The translations under genes and the position numbers were made by a program. The notes below the pieces were generated by a model. It was not told where the DNA came from, did not search any database, and saw nothing but the letters and a program-made list of their open reading frames with translations. DNA of 58,689 nt, taken from assembly GCA_002786715.1 (NCBI GenBank), contig PCTW01000096.1, positions 584 to 59,272 of the forward strand. Direction: 5' to 3'. Source of the stretch: Bdellovibrio sp. CG22_combo_CG10-13_8_21_14_all_39_27 (GTDB taxonomy: Bacteria > Bdellovibrionota > Bacteriovoracia > Bacteriovoracales > Bacteriovoracaceae). The number at the start of each line of letters is the position of its first letter. The first letter of the stretch is position 1. This document shows, one piece after another, positions 44,001-52,887 of the stretch.

Positions 44001-46100
44001 CTTGACTGTGCTCCCAATAAGCTTCACGCTGACCAAGCGGGTTTCTTTGGAGTCTCAGCTTTTGGTGGAACTGAAGCCGAAAAGAAATACTGGGAAGAAT
44101 ATCTGATTTGCGGACAAGCTCAAGAAAAGCCTAATCCATCGAGCGCCACCTTCTTTGATTACGATATGAGCAAAAATCGCTGCTGTCGTGAAATCACCAA
44201 AGACTTTACGATGTACACTCAAGGTGACCCTGACATCGCGACCTTGAATCCTAGTTTAAATACGATTCTCTTTCCTAAAGATAATCCAAGTGGAACAGGA
44301 CGCTATTCTCGTTATTCAGTAGTAAATGCTGTCGATGCAGCAGCGACAAGTGCCCATCCTCAACAACCATTACTAGACACAACCATTGCTCCTCCCAAGG
44401 CCTATCAGTGGAAAACTTTCCATGACACCGGAGAAAAAACTTGTTGTGGCGGCGGTTGGGTTAGAAAGTTTGCCGATGGAACACACGACTGGACAGTTAA
44501 AAACCGTCTCAATCTAACTCCACAAAACTTTGCCTGTTTGAATTATCAAAATAACTTAGTCTCAAGTACGCCTGGTGCAGATGTTAGAACACAAAGTTAT
44601 TTTAAAGATCTCGACAAACTCTGTCTTGCACCTGCTGATGGAGGATGCGTTGAGACTGGAATCGACATTGATAACTCTCGAAATATTTTGGTTCCAACAG
44701 ACTTAACAACGCTTTCCGGAACTTTAGATACCTCTCCAGCAGATGCTCCTTCGTCGGGAACCGCCTGTGTTCAAACGAGGTCAGATGTCGTTCCTTATAT
44801 GCCAGTTTACTATCAAAACGATTTACCGATTAACACATCATTCACTGATGTTCAGTGTAATAACTACTTAAGAGATCCGATTGAATTTCCAGCTGTCAGT
44901 CTTTACTTACCAATCTATATCGGAGGCGTTCAAAACATTACTTCTATACGCCTCAACTATTTTGATGTGGATGGTAAAGATTTGGGTCTTTCACCCGAAC
45001 TAATCGCAAATAGTAACCCAGTATGTAGTTTATCAATGGGTAATCCTTCCATGGCCTCAGTTTTAGGCGTTGATCAGTTTTGGTGCTTGGCCCCTGATAG
45101 AACTGGTCTCTATGATATTTTCAGTATTAGAGCTCCAATTAAAAATGTTCCGGCAGACCCAACCACGGATAGTGCCGCTTTTGATCCTCCAGATGGATGG
45201 GCCTATGCTGGTATCGTGATTGATTTTAATATCAGAAATAGAGATAGCTATCTCTATGGTTCGCCAGGAGCTCTTAATACCAGCATTAAGGCCACGAAAG
45301 CTGGGAATATGTACTATTACGCAACCAAGCTTGCTCGCCTAGAACTTTTGGGAGTTCCTCAAATCTTCTATGAACCTCTAAGATGTAACACAGATCGCTC
45401 GCAGATTGTTGACGGAATTTTTGAATTATCAAGTCCTACATGGGCCGCCTTCGATGCAATCGGCATTACTTACAACAATACTGTGAACTCTAAAAACCTC
45501 GACGAAATTTATGCCACGGCTTCAAATGCTGCCACAGGATCTTATATCAATGCTGGCGATAATATCGAAGTTGTCTACAAAGACAAAGTCTCGTTACCAG
45601 ATATTTTCGCAGGCAATGACTTCACTTGTTGTATTAAAGCAGGTGGCGAAACAACTTCTGCTGATCGTTGTTGTTCAAATGCAATGGGAACAAAAGATGG
45701 GAAGCAGCAATGTGTAATTCCTAGAGGAACAGATCTCTACGTCTACTTCAACCGCTTTATCTCTGGCGAAGGAACAGGAGCTGATTTCCCATTGGGCGGA
45801 TTGGTTGATGCAGACTTCGTCCCTGAAACAGGCGAACCAAAAATCGATACTGCTACTGAAAACAAAGTCCGCGCTCTCGGTGAGGCCCTGTGTTCAAGCG
45901 GCAAGGTCAGAAAAGGTGGAGCCTTTGGTAACTTCTTAGGAGAGCCAAATAACGGCTTCTATCAGCAAGAAGGCTCAATTGAAGAAAGCCGTATCTTTGG
46001 AATCGTCGATTCTTCAGGTGATTTTGAATCTACAACTGACTCTGGTATGGCCCCTTTCATTGAAGGTTTCAGATGGAACCATCACCTCTACTGCGAGTAA
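41016..46100 (+). CDS. Giant Cys-rich lipoprotein (about 1690 residues)
   Basis: The frame opens with a TTG at 41016 (GGGAG nine bases upstream) and no better in-frame start exists. MKSGVLKPTFILLILSLILSSC is a lipoprotein signal with lipobox LSSC, so the protein is lipid-anchored. A Thr/Ser-rich linker (KKRTSTAATGGTTTATPTPS) and later PVPTPTPGP tracts suggest an extended stalk. The rest is beta-rich with many paired cysteines: CRAKGFDCCLDGQC, CQAYHQCEVDTDC, CHTNLDCAPNK, RCCRE, TCCGGGW and CCIKAG, CCSN. The spacing recalls small knotted modules of eukaryotic secreted proteins. No catalytic domain is evident. A surface or adhesive role is a guess. A TAAAAT-like element lies at about 40929-40934. 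Confidence 0.88.
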   Translation: MKSGVLKPTFILLILSLILSSCVPQQKGSAKKRTSTAATGGTTTATPTPSFTTTQSAYWYDGVAQSGALTVNQNTTTLFYIRGQKIHDFLSLTGNSTKVYCLVVDYNSASAKKQLRSRAVPISFNNLSTGTLERLFRIDAIEDSLNSSTCSGTTYQFNSTGQTLGTVASSDAAFSPKNFCTNCSGIITSVQTSLYTASTGIGTVTYVPKSILDIGSMSLRIDTKSNTVENPVSCSLSTCRAKGFDCCLDGQCVKDGQVKPNAPNESDYPQALADVLSNPSNFTKWPNIYYVCSQQVVPVPTPTPGPDAQATSSALLQQDILDYQCLEEGKKSFPDFPATMTCAPTYDITAYEAVRTKVWNKCGCSADPFPTDPNNFYCPDFGLKPVKDQFGNIIEIVCDIPQPISEPTPFQELSLSISTRHAPHRFYDATTGSSVDDIQVAQQAGQTPIPEGTPFSYLDETSKTDPLNVSNNMNAILGEFSTELNRALPAKVVNVEYDQTYIISTNSGLYSPCPMCARDSWYASFTAHPTSNRGAGLQASSWTTERDEFVFNSSLGNYEDTQFGRACWLPPTMIPFSHTTQTTATAQRQNRLITQAAMYMNGYQRDWYGFNKGALIGSFDGVKWFAIGKSRRIRATTTKLFLAINAPFADLADPTTFSISILADNSNSVAPLYDYDPDYTLYESNQNQGGSCQAYHQCEVDTDCITRLGWEYMCIDVSDFRTRMPRFDIFGEEKSNDQIAEAGISEFLQGTMPGGSRKRCVYRGAGSICKGDYTSGIKNTTDNRQRMFTCAPNFYCATVDSSNFNDEVVRDPNQLETFLYGMDADVLGRPLSYLGTGKTLPTVAQTNIISNASILLSNTTDVGLCRPGKKLSSVSLLAQHNDKDTSKRTDYINQISSCNSGTTGSARVVSCPQIESRDDQATTKGNYIFSGFETTLLEQQNMCGKESQYTQSPGVVVSTFKAIEAQSLPSQSFLLAPTLVQDACLRRPGSVCHTNLDCAPNKLHADQAGFFGVSAFGGTEAEKKYWEEYLICGQAQEKPNPSSATFFDYDMSKNRCCREITKDFTMYTQGDPDIATLNPSLNTILFPKDNPSGTGRYSRYSVVNAVDAAATSAHPQQPLLDTTIAPPKAYQWKTFHDTGEKTCCGGGWVRKFADGTHDWTVKNRLNLTPQNFACLNYQNNLVSSTPGADVRTQSYFKDLDKLCLAPADGGCVETGIDIDNSRNILVPTDLTTLSGTLDTSPADAPSSGTACVQTRSDVVPYMPVYYQNDLPINTSFTDVQCNNYLRDPIEFPAVSLYLPIYIGGVQNITSIRLNYFDVDGKDLGLSPELIANSNPVCSLSMGNPSMASVLGVDQFWCLAPDRTGLYDIFSIRAPIKNVPADPTTDSAAFDPPDGWAYAGIVIDFNIRNRDSYLYGSPGALNTSIKATKAGNMYYYATKLARLELLGVPQIFYEPLRCNTDRSQIVDGIFELSSPTWAAFDAIGITYNNTVNSKNLDEIYATASNAATGSYINAGDNIEVVYKDKVSLPDIFAGNDFTCCIKAGGETTSADRCCSNAMGTKDGKQQCVIPRGTDLYVYFNRFISGEGTGADFPLGGLVDADFVPETGEPKIDTATENKVRALGEALCSSGKVRKGGAFGNFLGEPNNGFYQQEGSIEESRIFGIVDSSGDFESTTDSGMAPFIEGFRWNHHLYCE

Positions 46101-46155
46101 GTTGACAAGCCGAACTGCCTCAGGCAAATTCTAGTCAGAAGTATAGGAAAATCAA

Positions 46156-46950
46156 ATGTTTAGAGTTTTCATCCTGATTATATTCTCCCCTGTATTGGCG
46201 TGGGCTTCCTCGCAAACTGTGGCGTGCAGCCACCCTCAAGTTTGCAACCTTATCAACGATATAGCTCCAGAGCTCAAGGCCACTCTGCCTGAAGCAATGA
46301 ATGGTGATCCTCACCTGTATTCGCCTTCTCCTTCTTCCATTAAAAAGTACTTAAACGTCGATATCTTAATTGCTGCTCCTTTGGAGATGAATCCATGGAT
46401 TGAAAGAATCGTTTCCATGCGAACAAAGCAAAATAAAAAGAGTTATATTCTCAAACACAAAAACTGGAGCAAACTTAAAGTTTCTAAAGAATCAATGGCC
46501 CACTTCTGGCTCAGTATTGATTCGCTTTGTGATTCACGATCTCAGATATCAACATTCCTAGATTCTAAAGATAGCGCTTGCCCCTATCTCAATTTTCAAA
46601 AAGAATTAACTCTTGAATTGGGAAATTGGAAAAACTCACTTTTTATTTTAAGTCATGACGCTCTCACAACGCTTCTCAAAATTCATGAATTAGAAGCACT
46701 TCCCATAGAAAGCGGTGGGCACGATCGCGAGATCAATTCTAGAACCATGAAAAACTTAGCAAAATTGACTCAAACTTCTCGCACGATCATATGGATAGAA
46801 GAGCCTCCTATGCATTTTCCTTCTCAAGTACTTAAGTCTAAAAAACCAAACGATATCTTTTTAAGAATCAATATCGTAGGTGAAATAGGACATTCTCCGA
46901 CCCAAGTTTTATCAGACTTCCTCACAGCGCTTAAAGAGGCTAAGCGATGA
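46156..46950 (+). CDS. Metal ABC transporter substrate-binding protein (ZnuA-like)
   Basis: 264 residues with a signal peptide (MFRVFILIIFSPVLAWAS). The pattern of cluster 9 metal-binding proteins is present: SHPQVCNLINDIAPEL, GDPHLYSPSPSSIKKYLNVDILIAAP (metal His and helix), ILSHDALTTLLKIH and HDREINSRTMKNL. These proteins deliver zinc or manganese to the ABC permease in the periplasm. It is shorter than usual and lacks a His-rich loop. The gene overlaps the ATPase gene by ATGA, starting a four-gene operon. Which metal is not decidable from sequence. Confidence 0.85.
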   Translation: MFRVFILIIFSPVLAWASSQTVACSHPQVCNLINDIAPELKATLPEAMNGDPHLYSPSPSSIKKYLNVDILIAAPLEMNPWIERIVSMRTKQNKKSYILKHKNWSKLKVSKESMAHFWLSIDSLCDSRSQISTFLDSKDSACPYLNFQKELTLELGNWKNSLFILSHDALTTLLKIHELEALPIESGGHDREINSRTMKNLAKLTQTSRTIIWIEEPPMHFPSQVLKSKKPNDIFLRINIVGEIGHSPTQVLSDFLTALKEAKR

Positions 46951-47714
46951 GCGAAATTTTAAAGATTGAAAAACTTTCTTTCAAGAGAAATGTTAGTGAA
47001 TCAATTCTGAAAGAAATTGATCTGATCCTCAATTCCTCTGAAACCTTAGGTATCATTGGCCCCAATGGAGGGGGTAAAAGTACGCTTCTCAAACTGATTG
47101 TAGGACTTCTCAAGCCGACTTCTGGCCATATCAATTACAAAGGTCGCTTAATGGGTTATTTGCCTCAGACCGCTTACACAGAGAACGTCTTTCCCATAAC
47201 GATTAACGATGTTTTAGATTTTTCAACATTAAAACATCAAGGTCTTCTCAAAAAAGAAGAAGTGCTGGAACTCGTGGGACTCACAAAACCTGTCTCTACC
47301 CTTATGACAAAACTCTCAGGTGGAGAAAGACAAAGAGTGCATTTAGCGCGGGCCCTTATGAGTGGTCCAGATCTGCTCATTCTCGATGAGCCAACTCAGG
47401 GTCTTGATAGCACTGGTCAAGATCAACTTTTAAGCCTTATCAACAAGATAAAGATAGAATATCAAACGGCCATCATTATTGTAGATCACAATATCAATCA
47501 ACTGATCAAGCATTGTGATAAAATTCTCTGTCTCAATAGAACTCAACACTGGCATAATCACAAAGATCTATTAAACAAATCAGTGTTGGAATCCATTTAT
47601 CATTGTGAATTCGAACATATTCTTCTTCATGAGAAAGAAGATTTGGGTGAGCATCATGCTTGTGATCATGATCTTCATAACCATGATCACCATAATCATA
47701 AGGAGTCTAAATGA
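46947..47714 (+). CDS. Metal ABC transporter ATPase with His-rich C-terminal tail (ZnuC-like)
   Basis: 255 residues. Walker A GPNGGGKSTL, Q-loop MGYLPQTAY, signature LSGGERQR, Walker B LLILDEPTQG and the H-loop VDHNINQL are all intact. The last ~25 residues form an Asp/His-rich stretch (HHACDHDLHNHDHHNHKESK), a likely metal-binding tail in the cytoplasm. With the ZnuA-like protein and ZnuB-like permease it forms a complete importer; ATGA overlaps on both sides imply coupled translation. The His tail favours zinc. Confidence 0.92.
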   Translation: MSEILKIEKLSFKRNVSESILKEIDLILNSSETLGIIGPNGGGKSTLLKLIVGLLKPTSGHINYKGRLMGYLPQTAYTENVFPITINDVLDFSTLKHQGLLKKEEVLELVGLTKPVSTLMTKLSGGERQRVHLARALMSGPDLLILDEPTQGLDSTGQDQLLSLINKIKIEYQTAIIIVDHNINQLIKHCDKILCLNRTQHWHNHKDLLNKSVLESIYHCEFEHILLHEKEDLGEHHACDHDLHNHDHHNHKESK

Positions 47715-48550
47715 GCTCCTTTACTGATTTCATCCAATACGACTTTTTGCTATATTCATTAATCGGAGCGATCTTGCTCTCCCTCGCAAGTGGACCTTTA
47801 TCTCCATTGATCATTGCGAAAAGACAAGCCTTTATGGGAGGTGCCGTATCTCATTCAACTCTTTTAGGTTTGGCCCTAGGACTGTGGTGGATCGAAACCC
47901 AAAACACACTGCTACTTTTTCTCTTCACATTGGTAACCACTCTTGTTTTAACACTTATTCTAGCCCGTCAAAGCTTCAAAGAAAAACTTCCTGAAGAATC
48001 TTTTATAGGAATTTTTTATACCATTACGATGGCCCTTGGAATTTTAGTGCATTCTCAGAATGCTCAAAACAAAGGTGATCTGATGAGTTACCTGTTTGGT
48101 AACGTGCTTATGCTTAGTCCTGAAGACTTAATCATTGCTTCAATCCCAACTATTCTTTCCTTGGTAACAATTAAATTATTATGGAAGCAATGGAGCTTTT
48201 GGGCCTACGATCCTGAAGGTGCTCAAGTCGCTGGTCATCCTATTAAACTTTGGCATTATCTATTTTATTTATTACAAACATTGATTATCGTTTCTGGTTT
48301 AAAACTTGTTGGCATTGTTCTTATTCAAGCTTTTCTTCTCATACCTGGACATTTTGCGCTCAAAATATCGAAGGACATTAAATCAACTTACCGAAACTCT
48401 CTGATATTTGCCGTATCAACATCAATCATTGGACTTTATCTGGCCAACCTTTTTGAACTTCCAGCAGGAGCAAGTATGGCCGTGGTACAATTTATTGGAT
48501 TAGCGTTGACTACAATAATATTGAATTTAAAAGAACGAGGCCTTTCATGA
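47711..48550 (+). CDS. Metal ABC transporter permease (ZnuB-like)
   Basis: 279 residues with about eight hydrophobic helices, the ABC-3 permease family. YSLIGAILLSLASGPLSPLI and the region RQAFMGGAVSHSTLLGLALG match the cytoplasmic coupling loop of MntB/ZnuB. The C-terminal half contains LKLVGIVLIQAFLLIPGHFA, also typical. AAGGAG lies five bases before the ATG, within the ATPase gene. The stop overlaps the start of the thioesterase gene. Confidence 0.93.
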   Translation: MSSFTDFIQYDFLLYSLIGAILLSLASGPLSPLIIAKRQAFMGGAVSHSTLLGLALGLWWIETQNTLLLFLFTLVTTLVLTLILARQSFKEKLPEESFIGIFYTITMALGILVHSQNAQNKGDLMSYLFGNVLMLSPEDLIIASIPTILSLVTIKLLWKQWSFWAYDPEGAQVAGHPIKLWHYLFYLLQTLIIVSGLKLVGIVLIQAFLLIPGHFALKISKDIKSTYRNSLIFAVSTSIIGLYLANLFELPAGASMAVVQFIGLALTTIILNLKERGLS

Positions 48551-49020
48551 ATAAAATAGAAAACAAAACTCCAGAAGAATCCGAAGTTGTCATGAACATG
48601 CTTGTGATGCCAAATGATGCCAATCCAAATGGTACTATTTTTGGTGGCGTTGTCATGAGCTGGGTTGATATGTGTGCCGCAATGGTGGCCCAAAGACATT
48701 CAGGTAAAAATGCAGTAACTGTTCATATAGATGATATTTCTTTTCTTGCGCCAATTAAAATTGGCGACCATGTAAAGATCATGGGGAGGGTTAATTACAC
48801 TGGAAAAAGCTCCATGGTCATTGGTGTAAAGGTTTTGTCTCATAATCCTAAAACAGGCGAAGAACGCCATACAACAACTGCCTATCTGACCTTTGTCGCC
48901 CTAGATGACATAGGAAGACCAACGGGTGTTATTCCTATTAAATTAGTCACGGAAGAAGATAAACGCCGGCACGAAGAATCTCAAATAAGATCAAAGAAAA
49001 ATCAAAAGAAAAGAAGCTAA
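48547..49020 (+). CDS. Hotdog-fold acyl-CoA thioesterase (YciA-like)
   Basis: 157 residues, single hotdog domain. MPNDANPNGTIFGGVVMSWVD carries the conserved catalytic helix entry (Asn, Gly, Gly, Asp), VTVHIDDISFLAPIKIGD is the second strand block and LTFVALDDIGRP the end. The tail is very basic (KKNQKKRS). YciA-type enzymes cleave acyl-CoAs in the cytoplasm. Its ATG overlaps the permease stop (ATGA), which places it oddly at the end of a metal-transport operon; a functional link is not obvious. Confidence 0.92.
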   Translation: MNKIENKTPEESEVVMNMLVMPNDANPNGTIFGGVVMSWVDMCAAMVAQRHSGKNAVTVHIDDISFLAPIKIGDHVKIMGRVNYTGKSSMVIGVKVLSHNPKTGEERHTTTAYLTFVALDDIGRPTGVIPIKLVTEEDKRRHEESQIRSKKNQKKRS

Positions 49021-49107
49021 ATACAGATTAACAATAATGAAGACCTACACATTTTTGATATTATCAGTCTTCGCTATTTAAAATCGGGACAACATCTGTA
49101 TCAAGAA

Positions 49108-49138
49108 TAAAAAAAAGGAGATCCGAAGATCTCCTTTA
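49108..49138 (-). terminator. Strong intrinsic terminator of the nine-gene operon
   Basis: On the minus strand AAGGAGATC-TTCG-GATCTCCTT is followed by TTTTTTATTC. A nine-pair stem with a stable UUCG-type tetraloop and a long U-tract, just after the stop of the last gene. In the plus direction the tail is TATAAAAA, so it may serve the thioesterase gene less well. Confidence 0.92.
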
Positions 49139-49144
49139 TAAAAA

Positions 49145-50623
49145 TTACATAAACATTCTCAACCAAGTTTGCAGAAGTCTCGTTGAAGCATCTCTAGAAA
49201 GAGGAACTAAACGATTTTTTAGATAATCCTCACCAGAGTTCGTATTCGGTAAGACGCCCCCAAATGTAGGGTCTTCCCAACTTGTAGCGGCCCCATAATC
49301 ATAGTTCCATTTCCATGTTTCTTTATTTTTACCAACTTTTTCAGCAACATTGGAAAAGCGGTTAGCGAATAATCCTTTGAGGTCTCTCATAGACTTGTTT
49401 GAAGGATTAAAGATTTGGCTAATATCAACATCAAAAGTCACCCCAGCAACTCTATCCGTAAAAATCTTAGTACCAGCAATTTGCAGCTCAGAATCACCGC
49501 CCATCAAAGCTAAGCGCTTCTTTAGAATGGCTTCAGTCACACCAGGACGAGATGTGAAAAGACGAGCGTTGATGGCGTAATCTCCTTGATTAGGAAGATC
49601 CGCGAGGTGTTCCATGGCCTGAAATCCAATCAGACGGTTTTTAACTCCTAGCTTTAAGTATTGATACGCCATAGGGAGGGTCTTAGAAGCATTGTTACGT
49701 AAAGTTAAAAAAGATTTAAAATCAGAATCGTTTAAAATATCTGCAAAATCTTTAGGACCTAAAACCTTTGTTGCAAAAATTCGAGTAATAAATGAATTAC
49801 CCATTCCAAACTTTTTACTGACAAAAGTTTTCTTTGTCATTTTAGAAACAAAATCAACCAGACCTTCAAAATTATAGCTGGCCAAATAATGAGTCATTCC
49901 CAAGCGCGTATAGACATCGGCCAGGGCCAAATAGAGATGGGCAGGCATAACCTTGCGATAACGATTAGTTTGCGAAGTCATTGCTGTCGCGACATTCTCT
50001 CCCAAGAGCAAACCTGAATCGTACATGAATATGGCCTTATCGGCATCAGCACTATCAGCAATGTTTTGGATCATGATCGCATTGGCCTGCACGATTGGAG
50101 AGATTTGATTAACAACCCAATCTTGGAATTGAGCAAACGAAGTGAAGAGCCCTTTGTGTCCTAAGATCGTTTCTTCTGGGTTAGGATCTGCAATGTAATC
50201 GAACAAGGCGTCTACATGCTCACCTCTTCTCTCTTTATTGCGCTTAAACATTCGAAGTTGATTGATCACGTTAACGTAGACGACATCCATTGGTTCTATG
50301 ATAAAACGAAGTCTCCAAAGAATACCTTTTAAAGGCATAATAACTTTAGCAACCCCAGCGTAAAGCTGAGCGACTGAATTGTCTGGATCTTGAATTGCCA
50401 AAGCGATAATTTTACTTAAAGCTGGATCAACTTGATCTTTAGTCTTTACTGAAAAAATTAAATTGTTCATCTGAGTTGCGGCTTCACTTTGTAAAGAGCT
50501 CTCAACGTTTGAAGGAAGTCGTTTAGTGTTGACTGCGTGTTGCCCACTAAATTGAGTACGATAAAAAAAGACTCCAAATACCAAAAAACCAAATAGCCCC
50601 ATCCAGGGGAAAAACTTTTTCAT
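49145..50623 (-). CDS. Membrane-anchored hypothetical protein ending the operon
   Basis: 492 residues with an N-terminal anchor (WMGLFGFLVFGVFFYRTQF). The rest is a large, mainly helical periplasmic region; segments such as NSVAQLYAGVAKVIMPL and HLYLALADVYTRLGMTHYL have TPR-like spacing but do not give a clear repeat. A hydrophobic patch around 300-330 (DFKSFLTLRNNASKTLPMAY) may be buried. It overlaps the RND exporter gene by ATGA and sits directly before the terminator, so it is the last gene of the operon. No family recognised; a periplasmic accessory of the exporter is possible. Confidence 0.75.
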   Translation of the reverse strand: MKKFFPWMGLFGFLVFGVFFYRTQFSGQHAVNTKRLPSNVESSLQSEAATQMNNLIFSVKTKDQVDPALSKIIALAIQDPDNSVAQLYAGVAKVIMPLKGILWRLRFIIEPMDVVYVNVINQLRMFKRNKERRGEHVDALFDYIADPNPEETILGHKGLFTSFAQFQDWVVNQISPIVQANAIMIQNIADSADADKAIFMYDSGLLLGENVATAMTSQTNRYRKVMPAHLYLALADVYTRLGMTHYLASYNFEGLVDFVSKMTKKTFVSKKFGMGNSFITRIFATKVLGPKDFADILNDSDFKSFLTLRNNASKTLPMAYQYLKLGVKNRLIGFQAMEHLADLPNQGDYAINARLFTSRPGVTEAILKKRLALMGGDSELQIAGTKIFTDRVAGVTFDVDISQIFNPSNKSMRDLKGLFANRFSNVAEKVGKNKETWKWNYDYGAATSWEDPTFGGVLPNTNSGEDYLKNRLVPLSRDASTRLLQTWLRMFM

Positions 50624-52887
50624 GAAACACTCCTTGCAAGTTTTACAAAAATCGATTTAAAACGAATTTTTTTACTATTAAATTGAATAAAATATTTAAG
50701 GATAGCAGGTAGAAATAAAATATCAGCGAGTAAGGCCAAAACAAGAATGAGGCATAAAAGAAACGCCATTTGATAGAAAATCTTAATATCCGTTAACAAG
50801 AAAGTTGGCATCGTAATGACGAAGATAAGGGTTGTTCCCATTAATGCATTAACCGTTTTTTTATAACATTGAGAAAGTGCTTCAGAAAAATTAATACCAC
50901 CATCAATACGTTTTTTAAAATCAAGAATAAAATGAATGGTGTCGTCAACTCCAACACCTAGAACAATTCCGAAAATTACAATGAGATTATACTCAATCGT
51001 GACTTCAAAAAAATTCATTAGTGCAATTGCAAAGAAAAGGGGGAAAGTATTTGGGATCATGGCCAGTATCGCCCAGTTCAATGAACGCAGCATGAATATA
51101 AAAATGATAAAAATAAGAGAATAGCTAAAAAGAAAAGATTTAAAGAAAGAATCAAAAATCCCACCCATTAACTCAGAACGTATTGGAAAAAACCCTGCAA
51201 ACTTATAATGAAGTTGAGAAAGGCTTTGGTCTTTAAATAAATTTTCAACACTCGATTTCAAGTTTGTCATCGCCGAGGAAGATGAGTCACTCACGAAAAG
51301 AGTTATTCGGGTGTCATCTCCGCGGAGTGAAAAATACTGTTTAAGCAGGCCATAATCTTCAAAAATATTGAGATAGTTGGAGACTTTAGAATCGGGATTG
51401 TTAAAACTTTCACTTGCAGATTGAGGCAAATAACTTCTAATGTAATCAAAGACATTGCTAGAAGAATCAACTTTCGTGACATTTGGAAGAAGGGATAGTT
51501 TATGAGTTAATTTTTTCAGTAATTGCTCCCCTTCTACTGTTCGGAAATAAAGTTTATCAATATGATCGCCACCAACGACTAATTCAACAGGACCTAGAAA
51601 ATTAAAGCTTTTCTGAAAGGCCATATTTGACTGAGACAAAGGATGCTTCGTTACAAACTTATCATAGAGATCATCACTAACATTTAATTTATGAATATTA
51701 AAAATTGATAAAACGGTTAAAGCGATGAATCCCCAAATGATATAAGTAGATTTGGTTGTTACAAATTGAAGTAAATGACTGTTGAAATTAGACATTGAGC
51801 TTTTTCTTTTTACATTCAATTCGAGCTTCAATCCTTCAAGAACCCAAGGTAAAAAGGTAAAAGTAAGCAAATAGCATAGAGCTATGCCAATTGCTGAAAA
51901 TAAACCAAAATAGCGAACAGGAGGAATATCACTCAAGCAAAGTGAACCTAGACCAACAACAGTAGTTAACGAGGTTAAAAAGCAGGGGTAACGAACTTCT
52001 TTGGCAGCTTTCCAAGGATCGCGGATCACAGAATAAGTTGAAAAGTAGTGAATGATATCAGAGGTCGCAATAACAAAAACGAGCAAGAGTGAAAAGCTAT
52101 TAAAAGGGTCAAGTCCACCTTGAAGAGATAAGATTGCTTGGGCCGTAAAACCATAGGCGATTCCCATAACGAGAAGAGAAAGTACTCCTACCCTATAATC
52201 ACCAAAGAAGTAGTAGATAATCATAAAAATAAGCAGTAACAGCAAAGGTAGAATCCTTTGTTGACTCGCTTGAACCTCATCGAAGAAATGCATACGAGCA
52301 ATGTCTGCCCCTAATAAATGTGACTTTAAAGTCGAATGCTCTAGATTGAACTCCGACCTTAACAAATGAAGCTGTCTATTGAGCTCAACTCTTTGGACAA
52401 CACTAAGATTCGGCCGCTCTTTAAGGTAAATAATCGTTGATTTATGATCTTTAGAAATGAGTGTATTTTGAAGATAGGCCAGTTTATCAACGGCCTTTAA
52501 TGCTGAATTTAATATATTTCCATTTACGACAAAAGGATCTAGAGAAAACTTCTTTTTAGAAAAATGAATATACTCACTATTAAATATGCTTCTTACAGAC
52601 TCCAGATGTTTCGTAGTCTTGAGTTTTTCTTCAACATATTGAATTGATTTTACAGATTCTCCATCAAGTTCTTTATCAGAAGAAAAAAGAAAAAGAATAT
52701 CTCCATCAGAATTAAAATCTCGATTAAATTGATTATAATTCTGAATAGCAGAACTATTTGGATCGAGAATTGAAGTGATATCGTACGGTTTCGCCTTTTG
52801 CTTTAGTAAAAGTGGAGTTGGAGCCACAAATAACAGCACTGCAAGGACTACACAAATGGTGAAAACCTTACGATTTTTTAAGCCCAT
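50620..52887 (-). CDS. RND/MMPL-family exporter
   Basis: About 755 residues with the duplicated RND layout. TM1 is VFTICVVLAVLLFVAPTPLLL. Helical blocks lie around 210-360 (LLIFMIIYYFFGDYRVGVLSLLV) and around 585-740 (FGIVLGVGVDDTIHFILDFKK, matching the VDDTIHF of the other exporter here). Two large periplasmic domains lie between. The ATG at 52887 lies inside the end of the UbiA gene; a GTG at 52896 is possible. COG1033-type exporters move lipids or lipid-linked products across the inner membrane, which fits the prenyltransferases upstream. No LolA-like partner is encoded in this operon. Confidence 0.88.
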   Translation of the reverse strand: MGLKNRKVFTICVVLAVLLFVAPTPLLLKQKAKPYDITSILDPNSSAIQNYNQFNRDFNSDGDILFLFSSDKELDGESVKSIQYVEEKLKTTKHLESVRSIFNSEYIHFSKKKFSLDPFVVNGNILNSALKAVDKLAYLQNTLISKDHKSTIIYLKERPNLSVVQRVELNRQLHLLRSEFNLEHSTLKSHLLGADIARMHFFDEVQASQQRILPLLLLLIFMIIYYFFGDYRVGVLSLLVMGIAYGFTAQAILSLQGGLDPFNSFSLLLVFVIATSDIIHYFSTYSVIRDPWKAAKEVRYPCFLTSLTTVVGLGSLCLSDIPPVRYFGLFSAIGIALCYLLTFTFLPWVLEGLKLELNVKRKSSMSNFNSHLLQFVTTKSTYIIWGFIALTVLSIFNIHKLNVSDDLYDKFVTKHPLSQSNMAFQKSFNFLGPVELVVGGDHIDKLYFRTVEGEQLLKKLTHKLSLLPNVTKVDSSSNVFDYIRSYLPQSASESFNNPDSKVSNYLNIFEDYGLLKQYFSLRGDDTRITLFVSDSSSSAMTNLKSSVENLFKDQSLSQLHYKFAGFFPIRSELMGGIFDSFFKSFLFSYSLIFIIFIFMLRSLNWAILAMIPNTFPLFFAIALMNFFEVTIEYNLIVIFGIVLGVGVDDTIHFILDFKKRIDGGINFSEALSQCYKKTVNALMGTTLIFVITMPTFLLTDIKIFYQMAFLLCLILVLALLADILFLPAILKYFIQFNSKKIRFKSIFVKLARSVS

